DNA of 64,000 nt from Termitidicoccus mucosus (GCF_038725785.1 NZ_CP109796.1:3844001-3908000), one strand, 5' to 3'. Positions 33,208 to 42,230 are shown, counted from the first letter of the stretch. A program made the numbers and translations. The notes: a model not told the origin generated them from the sequence alone.

Positions 33208-33666
33208 TCAAAGTCCGCTGAGCGATTCGCCGGTGAGCGGGCGGCTTGCGGAGGAGATGACCTGCGAGCCGCCGCCGGATTGCACGACCGGGCCGGGCTC
33301 GGGATCGTCGGCGATCTCGACCGGCCACTTGCCGGCATTGAGCTGCTCGAGACGTTTCTGGTAGGTGCGCTCATCCTCCTTTTCGGTGTCGTTGAGCGGC
33401 ATGAGCGCGCGGCCCTTGAGCTTGCGCACCACGGCGAGCACGGCGAGGTCGAGCAGGCTGGCCGGGATCTTGGCCGCGTCGCGATCAACGCGGTATTTCC
33501 CGCTGAACGCGATGGCCGCGCGGATCTCGACGACGGTGCGGGTGATCGCGGGGGGAAGCGGATCGGGCTGGCCCTCGGCCAGCACCTTGGTGCGCAGCGG
33601 CTCGACGAGCTTCGCGGTGCGCGACTCGTGCAGGTTTTCGAGGGTGATGGGTATCCAGCGGGACAT
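33208..33666 (-). CDS. gp36-like head-tail connector protein (DUF1320-like)
   Basis: 152 residues: SRWIPITLENLHESRTAKLVEPL, AITRTVVEIRAAIAFSGKYR, LDLAVLAVVRKLKGRALMPL, TYQKRLEQLNAGKWPVE. The pattern of an all-helical domain followed by a flexible tail matches Mu gp36-type (DUF1320) connector proteins. It lies directly after the capsid gene, as in Mu. Confidence 0.65.
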   Translation of the reverse strand: MSRWIPITLENLHESRTAKLVEPLRTKVLAEGQPDPLPPAITRTVVEIRAAIAFSGKYRVDRDAAKIPASLLDLAVLAVVRKLKGRALMPLNDTEKEDERTYQKRLEQLNAGKWPVEIADDPEPGPVVQSGGGSQVISSASRPLTGESLSGL

Positions 33667-33710
33667 GGGAAAAAGGAGCGCGGGCGCGGGCGCACCCGCG
33701 CTCCACGGGA

Positions 33711-34676
33711 TCAGGCGATGGTGCCTTTCTTGAGGCCGAGGGTGGTGGTGATGATGATGTTCGAGTAGTGCTCGACCGAGATGTCGGTGAACTTGTCGTG
33801 CTCCTCGACATACACGCGGTGGCGGCCCGCGCCGGTGGGCGTGACGAAACGCTTGATGTTGGAGGGCTCGTCCTTCATCAGGCCGGAGCGAGCGTAGTAG
33901 GCGACGACCAGCTTGCCGACGATGTCGGCCTTGGCGTTCGCGCCCGCCTGGTAGACCGCCTCGCTCACGGTGAGCTTTTCGACCATGAGCTTGGCGGCGA
34001 CCTGATCGGGCGAGAGATCGGCGCGGCGGCCGGCGTGCGGTGTGTTCTGACCTTCGTAGGCATCGGCGCGTGCGTCCCAGCCTTCACCGCCCATGAGCAG
34101 CCGGTTGGGGCGGATACCGGACTCGAGCTTGCAAGCGCGCAGGAGCTTGCGGATGTCGGAGTCGGGGTTGGCGGCTTCCGCGCCCCAGTTGAAGGCGGTG
34201 TTGTCGGCGGCGGCGAGCAGGCCGGCGACGGCGCGGCGCAGATCATTGCGCGTGAGCCGGCGCAGGAGGAAGCCGGTGTAGCGCTCGCGCCAGTCGGTGC
34301 CGAGCACGTCGTCGTGGTCGACGCGGATGGTGAGGCCCTTGTTGAGCGTTTTCGCGAGGGCGGTATCGTTGCCGAAATCGACGCGCTTGAAGGCGGCGCC
34401 GATCGCGCGGATGTCGTCGAGCTCGGTGAGGAAGAAGTCGGAATTGATCATCTTCTTGAACTCGACGAGGCGGGGGGACTCGACGGCGGGGGCGACCTGC
34501 TCGAGCAGATCGTCGAGGTTTTCGGGATCGTTCCAGCCCACGGTGTAGGCGGTGAGCGGCTCGCTGTAGTTGCGCGAGGCGAAGCGGCTCTCGTTGGAGG
34601 CGACAATCACGCCGGAGGCGATGTTGCCGGTGTCGGCACCGAGCGGCGCGGTGAGGAGGAGGGATTCAGTTTTCAT
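33711..34676 (-). CDS. Major capsid protein
   Basis: 321 residues. VESPRLVEFKKMINSDFFLTELDD, then RAVAGLLAAADNTAFNWGAE, RPNRLLMGGEGWDARADAYEG and AKADIVGKLVVAYYARSGLM. Length, gene order (protease, decoration, this gene, connector) and absence of other domains support the capsid call (HK97-like fold expected). No named Pfam match can be asserted by eye. Confidence 0.75.
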   Translation of the reverse strand: MKTESLLLTAPLGADTGNIASGVIVASNESRFASRNYSEPLTAYTVGWNDPENLDDLLEQVAPAVESPRLVEFKKMINSDFFLTELDDIRAIGAAFKRVDFGNDTALAKTLNKGLTIRVDHDDVLGTDWRERYTGFLLRRLTRNDLRRAVAGLLAAADNTAFNWGAEAANPDSDIRKLLRACKLESGIRPNRLLMGGEGWDARADAYEGQNTPHAGRRADLSPDQVAAKLMVEKLTVSEAVYQAGANAKADIVGKLVVAYYARSGLMKDEPSNIKRFVTPTGAGRHRVYVEEHDKFTDISVEHYSNIIITTTLGLKKGTIA

Positions 34677-34701
34677 GGAGGGAGCGCCGGCGGGAGGCCG
34701 G

Positions 34702-34729
34702 CAGTTTGAGTTGGAAGTTTAAGTTGAGG
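34702..34729. repeat. Degenerate AGTTTGAGTTGGAAGTTTAAG repeat
   Basis: Tandem 6-7 bp units (CAGTTTGAGTTGGAAGTTTA, then AGTTGAGG) in the gap between the capsid and decoration genes; same family as 2499-2567 in host DNA. Confidence 0.6.
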
Positions 34730-34753
34730 GCGTGTGACGGTTTGGAATCTGCC

Positions 34754-35305
34754 TTAGCCGGCGGTGACGACAGTCGGGATGCCGGCGATGGGATCGATCT
34801 CGACGAGGTCGCCGGCAGCGGCGGCGGCGGTGAGCGCGCGGCCCACGAGGATGTAGGTGCCGGCGGCGGCGGGGAGCGCCTGCACGCGGCCGGCGGCGGC
34901 GGGCACGACATAGCTGCCGGCGGCGATCTCGCCGGCGGCGCGCACGAGGATCGTGGTGTCGCTCGAGCCGAGCAGCGAGACGTTGACGGGATCTTCCGCC
35001 GCCTCGGCCTGATCGGTGATCACGCCGATGGGCTTGTCGGCCGCGGCGGCGGGCACGACGTGATTCGCGTCGGCGCCGAACTTGCCAAGCAGGTAGGACT
35101 CGCCGATGGCGGCGCCGGCGAACTTGGTGATGCGGCCGGCGTGCGTGCCTTCGGCGATGTTGCAGGCCGTCACGAGGCGGCGATGGCAAAAGCGGAAGGC
35201 AAACCAGGCAAACGCGACGATGGCGAAGGCGATGACGGCGAGGACGGCGAGCGCGGCGTTGATGAACGCCGGCGGATAGAAGTGAGAGGCTGCGAGGATA
35301 TTCAT
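34754..35305 (-). CDS. Head decoration (DUF2190-like) protein with N-terminal hydrophobic segment
   Basis: 183 residues. Residues about 15-45 are strongly hydrophobic (INAALAVLAVIAFAIVAFAWF), unusual for a capsid cement. From about 48 the sequence follows the decoration pattern: CNIAEGTHAGRITKFAGAAI, KPIGVITDQAEAAEDPVNV, ILVRAAGEIAAGSYVVPAAA. In phages without the hydrophobic part this protein stabilises the capsid. The membrane segment may be an anchor or a mis-chosen start. Confidence 0.65.
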   Translation of the reverse strand: MNILAASHFYPPAFINAALAVLAVIAFAIVAFAWFAFRFCHRRLVTACNIAEGTHAGRITKFAGAAIGESYLLGKFGADANHVVPAAAADKPIGVITDQAEAAEDPVNVSLLGSSDTTILVRAAGEIAAGSYVVPAAAGRVQALPAAAGTYILVGRALTAAAAAGDLVEIDPIAGIPTVVTAG

Positions 35306-35386
35306 GGTAGGATGAGTTGAGTTTAGGTGGAGGGCGCCCGCCGCGCCCGTTGGCTGTCGGCTTTGGCGTTTGTGATGTGTGGTTTG

Positions 35387-36640
35387 TTAGTTGGTGGCGG
35401 TGGTGAAGAGATCGGGTTTGGCGGCCTTCACGGCGGTGAAGGCGCGGTGATAGTCCTTGCGCGGATCGAGGCCGTTTTCCTTGCAATGCCTGGCCACGGC
35501 TTCGTTGATGGCGGTGATGCGTTCGGCGCTGGCGGCGACCTCGGCCTTGCGCTCGCCCAGGCCGGCGACCTTCGACTGCGTGTTGATCGCGGGCTTGAGC
35601 TCGGTGAGCCCGGCCTCGATGGCGGCAAAGTCGCTTGCGGCGACGAGCTTGCCGGTCCACTCGGCACGCTGGGCCTCGGTGATGCGGCCGGTGTTGATCG
35701 CAATGGTGACGACCTGCCCGGCGCGGGCGGCGCGCTCGCTGGTCGCGGCGGCCTTGGCGGTGTCGCGTTCGTCGCGGAGCGCGGCAGCCTCGTTTTGGGC
35801 GATCGTGAGCTGGGTTTTCATGCCGGGCAGGGACGCGGAGGCGGTGACGGCGGCTTGCGCAAACGGCACGGCCTCGTTGATAGCCGCGGCGAATTGCTCG
35901 TCCGTGGCGTCGGCGGCGACGGTTTTGCCGAGGGCCGCGAGGAGTTTGATGATGTGTTCTTTGTTCATGGCGGAAAAAGAGTCGGCGGGCTCGTTGAGGC
36001 CGATGGAGTTGCCGGGGATATTGGGGGTGTTGGTCAGGCCCATGGAGTAGAGCAGGACCGGGCGGAAGGCTTTGCGGCCTTTGTGCGTGATGGGGCGCAT
36101 GCCCCAGCGCGGGCTGTGGAAGGCGTAGGGAGCGGCATCGCCGCTCACGAGCGACTTGCCCTCATCGTTAAAGGCCACGAAGCCATACAGGCCGTCGTCG
36201 CGCGCCTCCATTTTCTTGACGCGGGCGACGGCGCGCATGGGTGCGCCGGGATTTTTCTGAGCCCAGCGCGGATCGTCGGGGTGCCCGACGTAGTAGGGCG
36301 GCCCGCGGAAGAGGCGCTGCGCTTTGCCGAGGATGGAGTTGAAGTCGGCCGTCATCTCCTCCGCAGCGGCACGGTCGAAGACCTGCAGGCCCACCTCGTT
36401 GGGAAATTCCCCGTAGGGGGACAGGCGCACCCAGTCCTGATCGGCGGCGGGCGCAACATCGTTAAAAGCGGCAACCGCGGCCACGAGCCTTTCCGGGCCG
36501 GTTTCGTTAATCGCGACCACGCGCGCGGCAGGCTTGCAAACCCCCTTGCAATGGCTTGCAAACCCGATGCGCGGGGAAATACGGGCAAGCAGCCGGGGCA
36601 CCGAAAAGGGAGGCTTATTTTTTGAGCTATTGGTTTTCAT
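35387..36640 (-). CDS. Mu I-like prohead protease/scaffold
   Basis: 417 residues. The protease half (40-215) holds WVRLSPYGEFPNEVGLQVFDR, YYVGHPDDP, GAPMRAVARVKKMEARDDGLYGF and YAFHSPRWGM, as in Mu gpI. The rest (240-417) is helical scaffold (AAALRDERDTAKAAATSERAARA, ITEAQRAEWTGKLVAASDF). Processes the prohead and guides capsid assembly. Start and stop overlap the portal gene stop by 4 nt. Confidence 0.85.
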   Translation of the reverse strand: MKTNSSKNKPPFSVPRLLARISPRIGFASHCKGVCKPAARVVAINETGPERLVAAVAAFNDVAPAADQDWVRLSPYGEFPNEVGLQVFDRAAAEEMTADFNSILGKAQRLFRGPPYYVGHPDDPRWAQKNPGAPMRAVARVKKMEARDDGLYGFVAFNDEGKSLVSGDAAPYAFHSPRWGMRPITHKGRKAFRPVLLYSMGLTNTPNIPGNSIGLNEPADSFSAMNKEHIIKLLAALGKTVAADATDEQFAAAINEAVPFAQAAVTASASLPGMKTQLTIAQNEAAALRDERDTAKAAATSERAARAGQVVTIAINTGRITEAQRAEWTGKLVAASDFAAIEAGLTELKPAINTQSKVAGLGERKAEVAASAERITAINEAVARHCKENGLDPRKDYHRAFTAVKAAKPDLFTTATN

Positions 36641-38184
36641 GGTTTCAAGGCATTGGCCACCCCTTCCACGGCGGCGGGGGCGAGGACTTTTTCCCAGGCG
36701 GCGGCGAGGGCGGGATCGGCGAGCAGGCGCGGCGCGTGCGCGGCGATCGCGGCCTCGAAGGCTTTGAGCGCGGCGGGGGTGTCGGCGTCACCGGCGCGCT
36801 CCACGACGGCGAGCGCGTCGAGCAGCGGGGCGAGCGCGGCGCGCTCGGCCCCGGTGAGCAGCGCCAGGGCGCGGGCGTTGTAGAGCGCGTCGGTGGCGCT
36901 TTCGTTGATGGCTTCGCGGCGCGCGGCTTCGTCCGCGCCGGGCGGGAAGGACGGGGCCGGAGCGGCGGGCGGGGCGAGCAGTTCGTCCTCCTCGTCGGGC
37001 AGCGGGCGCTGGTAGCGCTCGGCGAATTGCTTTTTGGAGATCGGGTGCCCGTTTTGCAGTGCGAACGCATCGACCTTCAGGTCGGTATCGATGTTCTTTT
37101 TGTCCGCGCCGCGCACCTGGAAGTAGGCCAGCACGGGCGTATCGGGGCCATACACATACTCGATGACGAGCCGGTCGAGCTTGGTCTGGAGCGACTCGGA
37201 GAGCCATTGCGCGTCGTCGGCCTCGAGCGCGGCGGACTCCTCGCCTTGCAGGCTGGCGCCCTGGCCCTGCCCCTGCCCGGCGCTGATGGTGGACAGATCG
37301 GCCCCGCGCCAGAGCGCGGCGAGGGCGCGGTCCATGCGCTCGACCAGCTTCGGGTAGGGCAGCTCGCCGGTGGTGGAAAACTCGATGGTCTTGATCTCGC
37401 TGGAGCGGTTGCGCACCCACTTGAATTCCTTGGCCGCCTCGGTGACGGCCTGGACGAGCTGTTTCCATTCCTCGCTGCCGGGCTGTGCGTCGGTCACACC
37501 CTCGATGCCGGGCATGCCGGCGCGCTCGCTGTAGATGAGCCAGTCGCGCAGCGGCAGGTGCTTGAAGGTCCAGGCGACGGCGCAGGCGATCGACACGCCG
37601 AGGCCCTTGGTGACCATCCACGCGCCGCGCTCCATCGCCACGCCGTCGTAGCCGTAGGGCTCCTCGATGAAGCGCATGCGGCCGGTGGTGTTCTCGAAAA
37701 ACCAGAGCGGCACCTGCCAGAGCGTGGCGGTGTAGCGGCCCTTTGCCGCCGGCTGCCAGACGATGTGGTGTACGGCGTAGCGTTTGCCCTTCGCGTCCAT
37801 CATCTGCCGGAGCAGGAGCGAGACGCCGCCCTCTTCGTCGAGGTCGAGCGCGTTGGTCACGCTCAGGTGATTATAAAAATGCTCGAGCGTTTCCTTTTGC
37901 TTCTCCGCCTGCTCGGCCTGCGCCGCGTCCTCGGTGTCGATGGTGAGGATCTCGTAACCGTGACGGGCGACGGCGGCCTTGGCCTTGGGCACGACGCACA
38001 TGAGCGTGTCGTCGGTCTCCTCGATCGCATCCATGCTCATCGCGAGGTCGCGCAGCCGGCCGGCGCGGAACTCCTGCAACTGCCGGGTGAGCACGGCCGG
38101 GTCGAAATTCGCCAGCGGGTTGAAGCGCGAGCGGCGTTGCGCGCTGACGATGTCGAGGTTAAAGCCGGGCGTTGCAGTGCTCAT
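36637..38184 (-). CDS. Portal protein (DUF935, Mu gp29-like)
   Basis: 515 residues. DUF935 signatures: DLAMSMDAIEETDDTLMCVVPKAKAAVA, LIYSERAGMPGIEGVTDAQPG, IKTIEFSTTGELPYPKLVERM, followed by a C-terminal Ala/Pro-rich tail. Forms the dodecameric DNA entry ring at one capsid vertex. The start overlaps the stop of the terminase gene. Confidence 0.88.
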   Translation of the reverse strand: MSTATPGFNLDIVSAQRRSRFNPLANFDPAVLTRQLQEFRAGRLRDLAMSMDAIEETDDTLMCVVPKAKAAVARHGYEILTIDTEDAAQAEQAEKQKETLEHFYNHLSVTNALDLDEEGGVSLLLRQMMDAKGKRYAVHHIVWQPAAKGRYTATLWQVPLWFFENTTGRMRFIEEPYGYDGVAMERGAWMVTKGLGVSIACAVAWTFKHLPLRDWLIYSERAGMPGIEGVTDAQPGSEEWKQLVQAVTEAAKEFKWVRNRSSEIKTIEFSTTGELPYPKLVERMDRALAALWRGADLSTISAGQGQGQGASLQGEESAALEADDAQWLSESLQTKLDRLVIEYVYGPDTPVLAYFQVRGADKKNIDTDLKVDAFALQNGHPISKKQFAERYQRPLPDEEDELLAPPAAPAPSFPPGADEAARREAINESATDALYNARALALLTGAERAALAPLLDALAVVERAGDADTPAALKAFEAAIAAHAPRLLADPALAAAWEKVLAPAAVEGVANALKP

Positions 38185-40078
38185 AAAACGGTCCTCCGGT
38201 TGGTGAAGGGGATGGCAGGCTCGGCCACGAGTTCCCGGCCGGAGACAGCCTCGAAGGCGAAGGGCGCGGCCTTCGCGCTGCCGCCGATGGTCTCGGCCAG
38301 CCGCGCATAGGTGGCGGAAAGCAGGTAGTGGTTTTCGACCTTGTCGACGAAGTGCTCCTCGCCGGTCTTTTCATTGCGCTCCTTTTTGGACCCGGTGAGA
38401 AAGTGACGCCCGAGGATCTCGGCGGCGGGCGGCGAGCCGGTGACGACTTCGGGCAGGCGCAGGATCGGCTCCTCGCGCGTCTTTCCGTTCACCACATGCA
38501 CGAGCCCTTCCTTGATGGTGAGAAGCTCGTTGATGATGGCTTGGATCGACTCGTCGCGGTTGCACTGGATGACCGGGTAGAACTTGCCCTCCTGAGTGAT
38601 GCCGAGCTTGTGGCGCACGCCCTGCCCGTCCTTGAGCGCGAACTCCACGACGGCGGCGCGCAGCCCCTTCCACTTGGAGTTCGGACCATCCCACGCGAGG
38701 CCGCCGGGAAATTGGATATAGGCTTTCTCGGGATCGGCGATCGTGGGCCACTTATACTCGAGGAGTTCATGCAGCGCCCAAGTGATGTGCCGCGCCTCAT
38801 CGGCGGCGGGACGCGCGTCGATGAAGAGGCACGAGAGGCCCATGCGATGAAAAAGCTCGATGGCGCGCGCCTTCACGCGGCCGAGTGCGATCTGCTCGGC
38901 GTAACGCAGGCGCACGTCGAGCGGATCACGCACCTCGCGGCAGGTGAACCAGCAGCGGTCGCCGGTGTCGAGCCCGCCGAAGCGCACGGCGGCGGCATCC
39001 GGGGTTTGCGAGAGGGTGAAGCGCGAGACCGAGCGCGCGCGCTCGATGATCGCCTGATCGAGCTGCTGGAGCGTGCTGCGCGGCATGGCCTGCCGGTCGC
39101 AGCAAAAGACGATCATCTGCTCGGGATCGGCGACGGCATCGCGCCAGTGCGCGACGATCTGCGCGAGGTCGATGGCGTCGATGCCGAACTGCGAGACGCG
39201 CATGGAGAACTTGCGTTCCTTGATTCGGTCGGGGCGTCGGCAAACCCAGCGGCCGACGCGGCGATCGAGCGGCGTGCCGGTGGTCGGATTGGCAAAATAA
39301 TAGACGGCCTCGGGATCGTATTCGGCGATCACCTCATCGCTGCCGGGCCGTTTGAAAACGCCCTCCCAGCCGAGTTGGGGATCGGTGGGCCTCGGCGTGC
39401 CATCCATCGCCATGCGGCAGATCTGCGGCCAGTGTTCTTCGGGGCAAAAGCTGTCGCCGGTCTGAGAATCAATGAGCTCCCACACTTCCTGCGTGCCGGC
39501 TTCGAACTCCGCGTTCTGCCCGGCACCGGCGTAGCGCTGCGTGCCGATCACGAGCGAGAAGCGCAGATCGCTGGAGGTCATGCGTCCCTTGAGGTATTTC
39601 GCGCGATCGGGCGGGATGTCGTCTTTTTCATCCTGCGACACAGCGACATCATGCGCGTACCGGACAAGTCGATGACCTCGGGGCGGAACTTGCCGTCGAC
39701 CACGCCCTGCACGAGGTCGTCGTCGGGCAGGTAGTAGCCGACGTTGCGGAAGGCGACGCCGGTGATGTAGGCGTTGAAGTTCAGGCCAAGGATGGTCTTG
39801 CCCCACTGGGCGCCGCCGCACACGGCGAGCGAGGCGTCCTTGAGCGGCTTGCCGGTGTGCGAGCCGAGGATCTCGTCGATGCGATCGGCGATGCCGGCGA
39901 TGGCCTCGCGTCCGTCGAACGAATACGGTGCGGAGCCGTGCTTCGTTTTCACGCGGGCGTGCTTGTCCAAAAATTCGCGGTAGGAGCGAACGTCCGGCAC
40001 CTCGGCGAGTTTTTCCCTGGAGGAAATCTTCGCGTCGAGCGCGGCGATGGCGGAGGTCGATTTGCGACGGTCGCTCAT
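38181..40078 (-). pseudogene. Terminase large subunit (Mu gp28-like), frameshifted
   Basis: The N-terminal part, from the ATG at 40078, has the ATPase Walker A GGAQWGKT at residues 88-95 and VIDLSGTRMM, then runs to a premature stop at 39578. The continuing terminase (DIPPDRAKYLKGRMTSSDLRF, FSMRVSQFGIDAIDLAQIVAHW, CLFIDARPAADEARHI, ITWALHELLEYKWPTIADPEKAYIQ) is in the -1 frame and ends at 38181. The switch fits loss of one C near 39668, where GAC TTG TCC would have been GAC CTT GTC CGG, giving EVIDLVRYAHDVAVSQDEKDD. Programmed slippage at GAAAAAG (about 39629) is a less likely alternative. Without correction no packaging motor is made. Confidence 0.85.
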
Positions 40079-40626
40079 GCCTCGCCCTCCGTGCTGCGCA
40101 GGACCGCGGCCTTGAATTTTTCAAACAGCTGCAGCGCCTCTGCATTGCCCTTGATTTCGGCGTGCAGCGCGTCGAGTCCCTTCTCGATGTCGCTCTTCAC
40201 CTGCTGCCGGAATTTGTCGAGGTTGAGCGCGAGCTCCTTTTGCTTGAGTTGCAGCCGGGCCGAGTCGCCGATGATCTTGGCCAGCGTGGCGAGGTCGCTC
40301 ACATCGGAACCCTGCGTGCGCGACAAGACGAAGGCGCGCTCCTGGATGAGCGCGAGCGTGGCGGCGTTAAAATCCTCGCCGGTGGACTTGGCGGCCTCGC
40401 GCACCTGCGAGGCAAACTCGCGGGCGTGCTCGCTGCTGCGCTGCCAGCATTGCGTGGCATAGAAGTTCACCAGCGCGCCGATGGAGGTGCGCACGTTGAA
40501 ATCCTGCCAGAGGCGATCGCGCGCGATTTCGTAGGAGACGTTCTCCTCGGCCAGCCAGCGCACGAGCATCTCGCGCTGGTGAGGCGGGAGCGACTTGAGC
40601 TTGGCGTCTGAGCGTGGCTTTTTCAA
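40075..40626 (-). CDS. DUF3486 protein, Mu gp27-like (small terminase candidate)
   Basis: 183 residues, apparently starting at TTG 40626 (LKKPRSDAKLKSLPPHQREMLVRWL). Helix-turn-helix-like N-terminus (ENVSYEIARDRLWQDFNVRTSIGALVNFY), long helices after. Matches the DUF3486 family found beside the Mu terminase. Overlaps terL start by 4 nt. The leader motif precedes it at 6 nt, with the spacer ACTCCT and no Shine-Dalgarno. Confidence 0.75.
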   Translation of the reverse strand: MKKPRSDAKLKSLPPHQREMLVRWLAEENVSYEIARDRLWQDFNVRTSIGALVNFYATQCWQRSSEHAREFASQVREAAKSTGEDFNAATLALIQERAFVLSRTQGSDVSDLATLAKIIGDSARLQLKQKELALNLDKFRQQVKSDIEKGLDALHAEIKGNAEALQLFEKFKAAVLRSTEGEA

Positions 40627-40632
40627 AGGAGT

Positions 40633-40651
40633 GTATTCGTTTTATTGATAC
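40633..40651 (-). promoter_or_regulatory. 19-bp leader motif
   Basis: Coding strand GTATCAATAAAACGAATAC, then ACTCCT, then TTG start of the DUF3486 gene. The centre of the family. Confidence 0.65.
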
Positions 40652-40894
40652 TTGTTAAAGGGTGCCGCGGTTCGCCGCCGCGGCGCGGCTCACGCTTGCG
40701 ACGGCGCGCGCGGCGTGGCGCATCCGGCGTTCGACCCGGCGTGACGAGGAAATTGCAGCCGGCCGGCAGCGTGGGAGGTCAACATGCGAAACCCCTCCGT
40801 ATTGCTTTCGCGGCGGAAGGACGGCGCCGCGCCCGATGATCGGCGGGAACCGGCCGGCTGGTTATGGCCCCTGACGTTATCATGACGGGGGAAA
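40652..40894. other. Gap with no recognisable gene
   Basis: About 240 nt of GC-rich sequence. Frames on both strands are Arg/Pro-rich and unconvincing. No hairpin with a T-run was seen. Confidence 0.4.
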
Positions 40895-41143
40895 TCATTG
40901 CTTGAGGGCGGCACGCCCGGTGGTGGTGATGGTCCAGGTGCGGGCATCGTCATCGAGCGGCGCGGGCACGTAGTCGGCGAGCCGGCGGTCGCGCAGCCAG
41001 GAGAGCTCCTGCCGCAAGTCGGCGAGCGTGGTGCCGGGCAGGCGCTGGCACACGCAGGTGAGGAGCCCCTCCTGGGTGAGTGTGCCGTGGGGCGCGCCGG
41101 CGAGCTCGGCGAGGATGGTGGTGCGGAGGACGGCGGGTGACAT
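40895..41143 (-). CDS. Small winged-helix-like phage protein
   Basis: 82 residues from the ATG at 41143: AVLRTTILAELAGAPHGTLTQEGLLTCV, LADLRQELSWLRDRRLADYV, TWTITTTGRAALKQ. The helix-helix-recognition-wing pattern is that of small winged-helix DNA-binding proteins found near Mu gp26. It is 3 nt after the preceding gene's stop region. Confidence 0.7.
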   Translation of the reverse strand: MSPAVLRTTILAELAGAPHGTLTQEGLLTCVCQRLPGTTLADLRQELSWLRDRRLADYVPAPLDDDARTWTITTTGRAALKQ

Positions 41144-41145
41144 GG

Positions 41146-41559
41146 CTACAAAAGTCCTTTCGTGGTGCGCAGGAGCTCGACGGTCTTGCGCGGGGTTTCG
41201 CCGACCTCGGTCGCGAGCTTGTCGATGCGGTCGTGGATGCGGATGTCGCGCTGTTCTCCGTCGGAGGAGATTCTTTCGAGGCCCTCGCGCAGCTCGGCCA
41301 GCTCCTGGTTGACCTCGCCGCGCTCGCGGCCGATGCGACCGTGCACGTTGGTGAGCTCCTTCGAAAAGGTCTCGCGGTCCACGTATTGCCGGTGCAGCGG
41401 CGGATCGGCGCGCGGCTCGAGTTGCGCGGCCTCCTCGCGGCGATGCTTGAGAAAGTCCCAAAGCCAGCGCGACAGGAGGATGATGACGAGCACGGCAGTG
41501 CCGATGGTCTGGACACTGATCGGCTCGGTGGTTTGGGCGAGGAGGGGGATCATGGGCAT
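41146..41559 (-). CDS. DUF2730-like protein (Mu gp25-like), membrane-anchored coiled coil
   Basis: 137 residues from ATG 41559 (an alternative ATG is at 41553). One N-terminal membrane helix (VQTIGTAVLVIILLSRWLWDF) followed by a long charged helix (VNQELAELREGLERISSDGEQ). Same layout as DUF2730 proteins of Mu-like phages. Its start overlaps the 44-residue gene. Confidence 0.7.
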   Translation of the reverse strand: MPMIPLLAQTTEPISVQTIGTAVLVIILLSRWLWDFLKHRREEAAQLEPRADPPLHRQYVDRETFSKELTNVHGRIGRERGEVNQELAELREGLERISSDGEQRDIRIHDRIDKLATEVGETPRKTVELLRTTKGLL

Positions 41560-41684
41560 GCGAGAAATGCGAGAACGAGGAACAGCCACCAGGATTCGTT
41601 GCCGTGGAGGGCAAAAACCACGCAGGCCGCGAGGCAGGCCAATGCGAAGACCGAGCGGCAAATGATTTCCACCGTGCACTTCAT
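41550..41684 (-). CDS. 44-residue two-helix membrane protein (holin-like)
   Basis: The start ATG at 41684 overlaps the stop of the lipoprotein gene (ATGA). Two hydrophobic stretches, IICRSVFALACLAACVVFAL and WWLFLVLAFLACP, flank a short HGNES turn. Size and layout suit a small holin or pinholin, but the family is not assigned. It overlaps the DUF2730-like start. Confidence 0.65.
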   Translation of the reverse strand: MKCTVEIICRSVFALACLAACVVFALHGNESWWLFLVLAFLACP

Positions 41685-42076
41685 TTTTTGATCAACGCCT
41701 CCAGTTCGATGATGCGGCGCACGTAGCGCACCTCGGCGGCATCGCGCTCGGCGATGTAAGCGGGTGAGACGAGCTGCAACTCCGCAGTGAGCGTGACGGT
41801 ATTTTCGATTTTCGATTCTCGATTCTCGATTTCGTTCACCGCGACGGAGCGCAGTTGATTTTCGGAGGCGGCATCGGGAAGCGTGATGACGGTGCCGGGC
41901 GGCAGCGCGACGCGGTAGGCGTTACCCTGCGCCGTCACCGCCGCGCTCGGGCGTGGTGAGGTCGCGCAGCCGGCGGCGAAACACATCGGCAGAAGCAAAA
42001 TCGCCGCTGCGCTCCAGGCGCTCGATTGCGCCGGGGAGCGTCGCGATCTCGGCCGCGCGGGCCGCGGCAGACTCAT
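41681..42076 (-). CDS. Lipoprotein, possible outer-membrane spanin subunit
   Basis: 131 residues if it begins at ATG 42076. The N-terminus is basic, then hydrophobic with a lipobox: AWSAAAILLLPMCFAAGC (Cys lipidated). Its first 155 or so bases are out of frame inside the preceding small membrane gene, like Rz1 within Rz. An in-frame repeat insert encodes EIENRESKIENT. A C-terminal helix follows (AERDAAEVRYVRRIIELEALI). Confidence 0.65.
   Translation of the reverse strand: MSLPRPARPRSRRSPAQSSAWSAAAILLLPMCFAAGCATSPRPSAAVTAQGNAYRVALPPGTVITLPDAASENQLRSVAVNEIENRESKIENTVTLTAELQLVSPAYIAERDAAEVRYVRRIIELEALIKK
41801..41832. repeat. TCGATTTT-family repeat inside a phage coding sequence
   Basis: ATTTTCGATTTTCGATTCTC, then GATTCTCGATTT, in frame in the lipoprotein gene, where it encodes IENRESKIEN. 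Same units as the 7178-7284 inverted repeat in host DNA. Confidence 0.8.
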
Positions 42077-42173
42077 CCGCCGGAGTGCTGCGCAGGCGCT
42101 TCTGGATATGCTCGACCACCAGCGGCACGATAGCCGCGAGCACGGGGATGAGGGCGATAATGATGTCGAGCAT
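41922..42173 (-). CDS. Small membrane protein of the lysis region (possible inner-membrane spanin)
   Basis: 83 residues from the ATG at 42173: one N-terminal membrane helix (LDIIIALIPVLAAIVPLVV) and a charged helix (ARAAEIATLPGAIERLERSG, RRRLRDLTTPE). It encloses the start of the lipoprotein gene in another frame, the typical Rz/Rz1 arrangement. Start choice: ATG 42181 (another frame) would give no matching protein. Confidence 0.65.
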   Translation of the reverse strand: MLDIIIALIPVLAAIVPLVVEHIQKRLRSTPADESAAARAAEIATLPGAIERLERSGDFASADVFRRRLRDLTTPERGGDGAG

Positions 42174-42183
42174 CGGGCCATCT

Positions 42184-42202
42184 GTATTGGTTTTATCGAT
42201 AC
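42184..42202 (-). promoter_or_regulatory. 19-bp leader motif (variant)
   Basis: Coding strand GTATCGATAAAACCAATAC, 10 nt before the ATG at 42173; similar sequence to the 33188 and 40633 copies. Confidence 0.55.
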
Positions 42203-42230
42203 GGTATGTCTGCGGCCTGCCTCTCTCGCG

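Noticed and set aside
40690-40953. Frames containing HNQPAGS-like peptide, similar to a peptide near 31870
   Set aside because: The shared HNQP stretch is too short and the frames are otherwise Pro/Ser-rich; could be a short shared non-coding motif but not supported.
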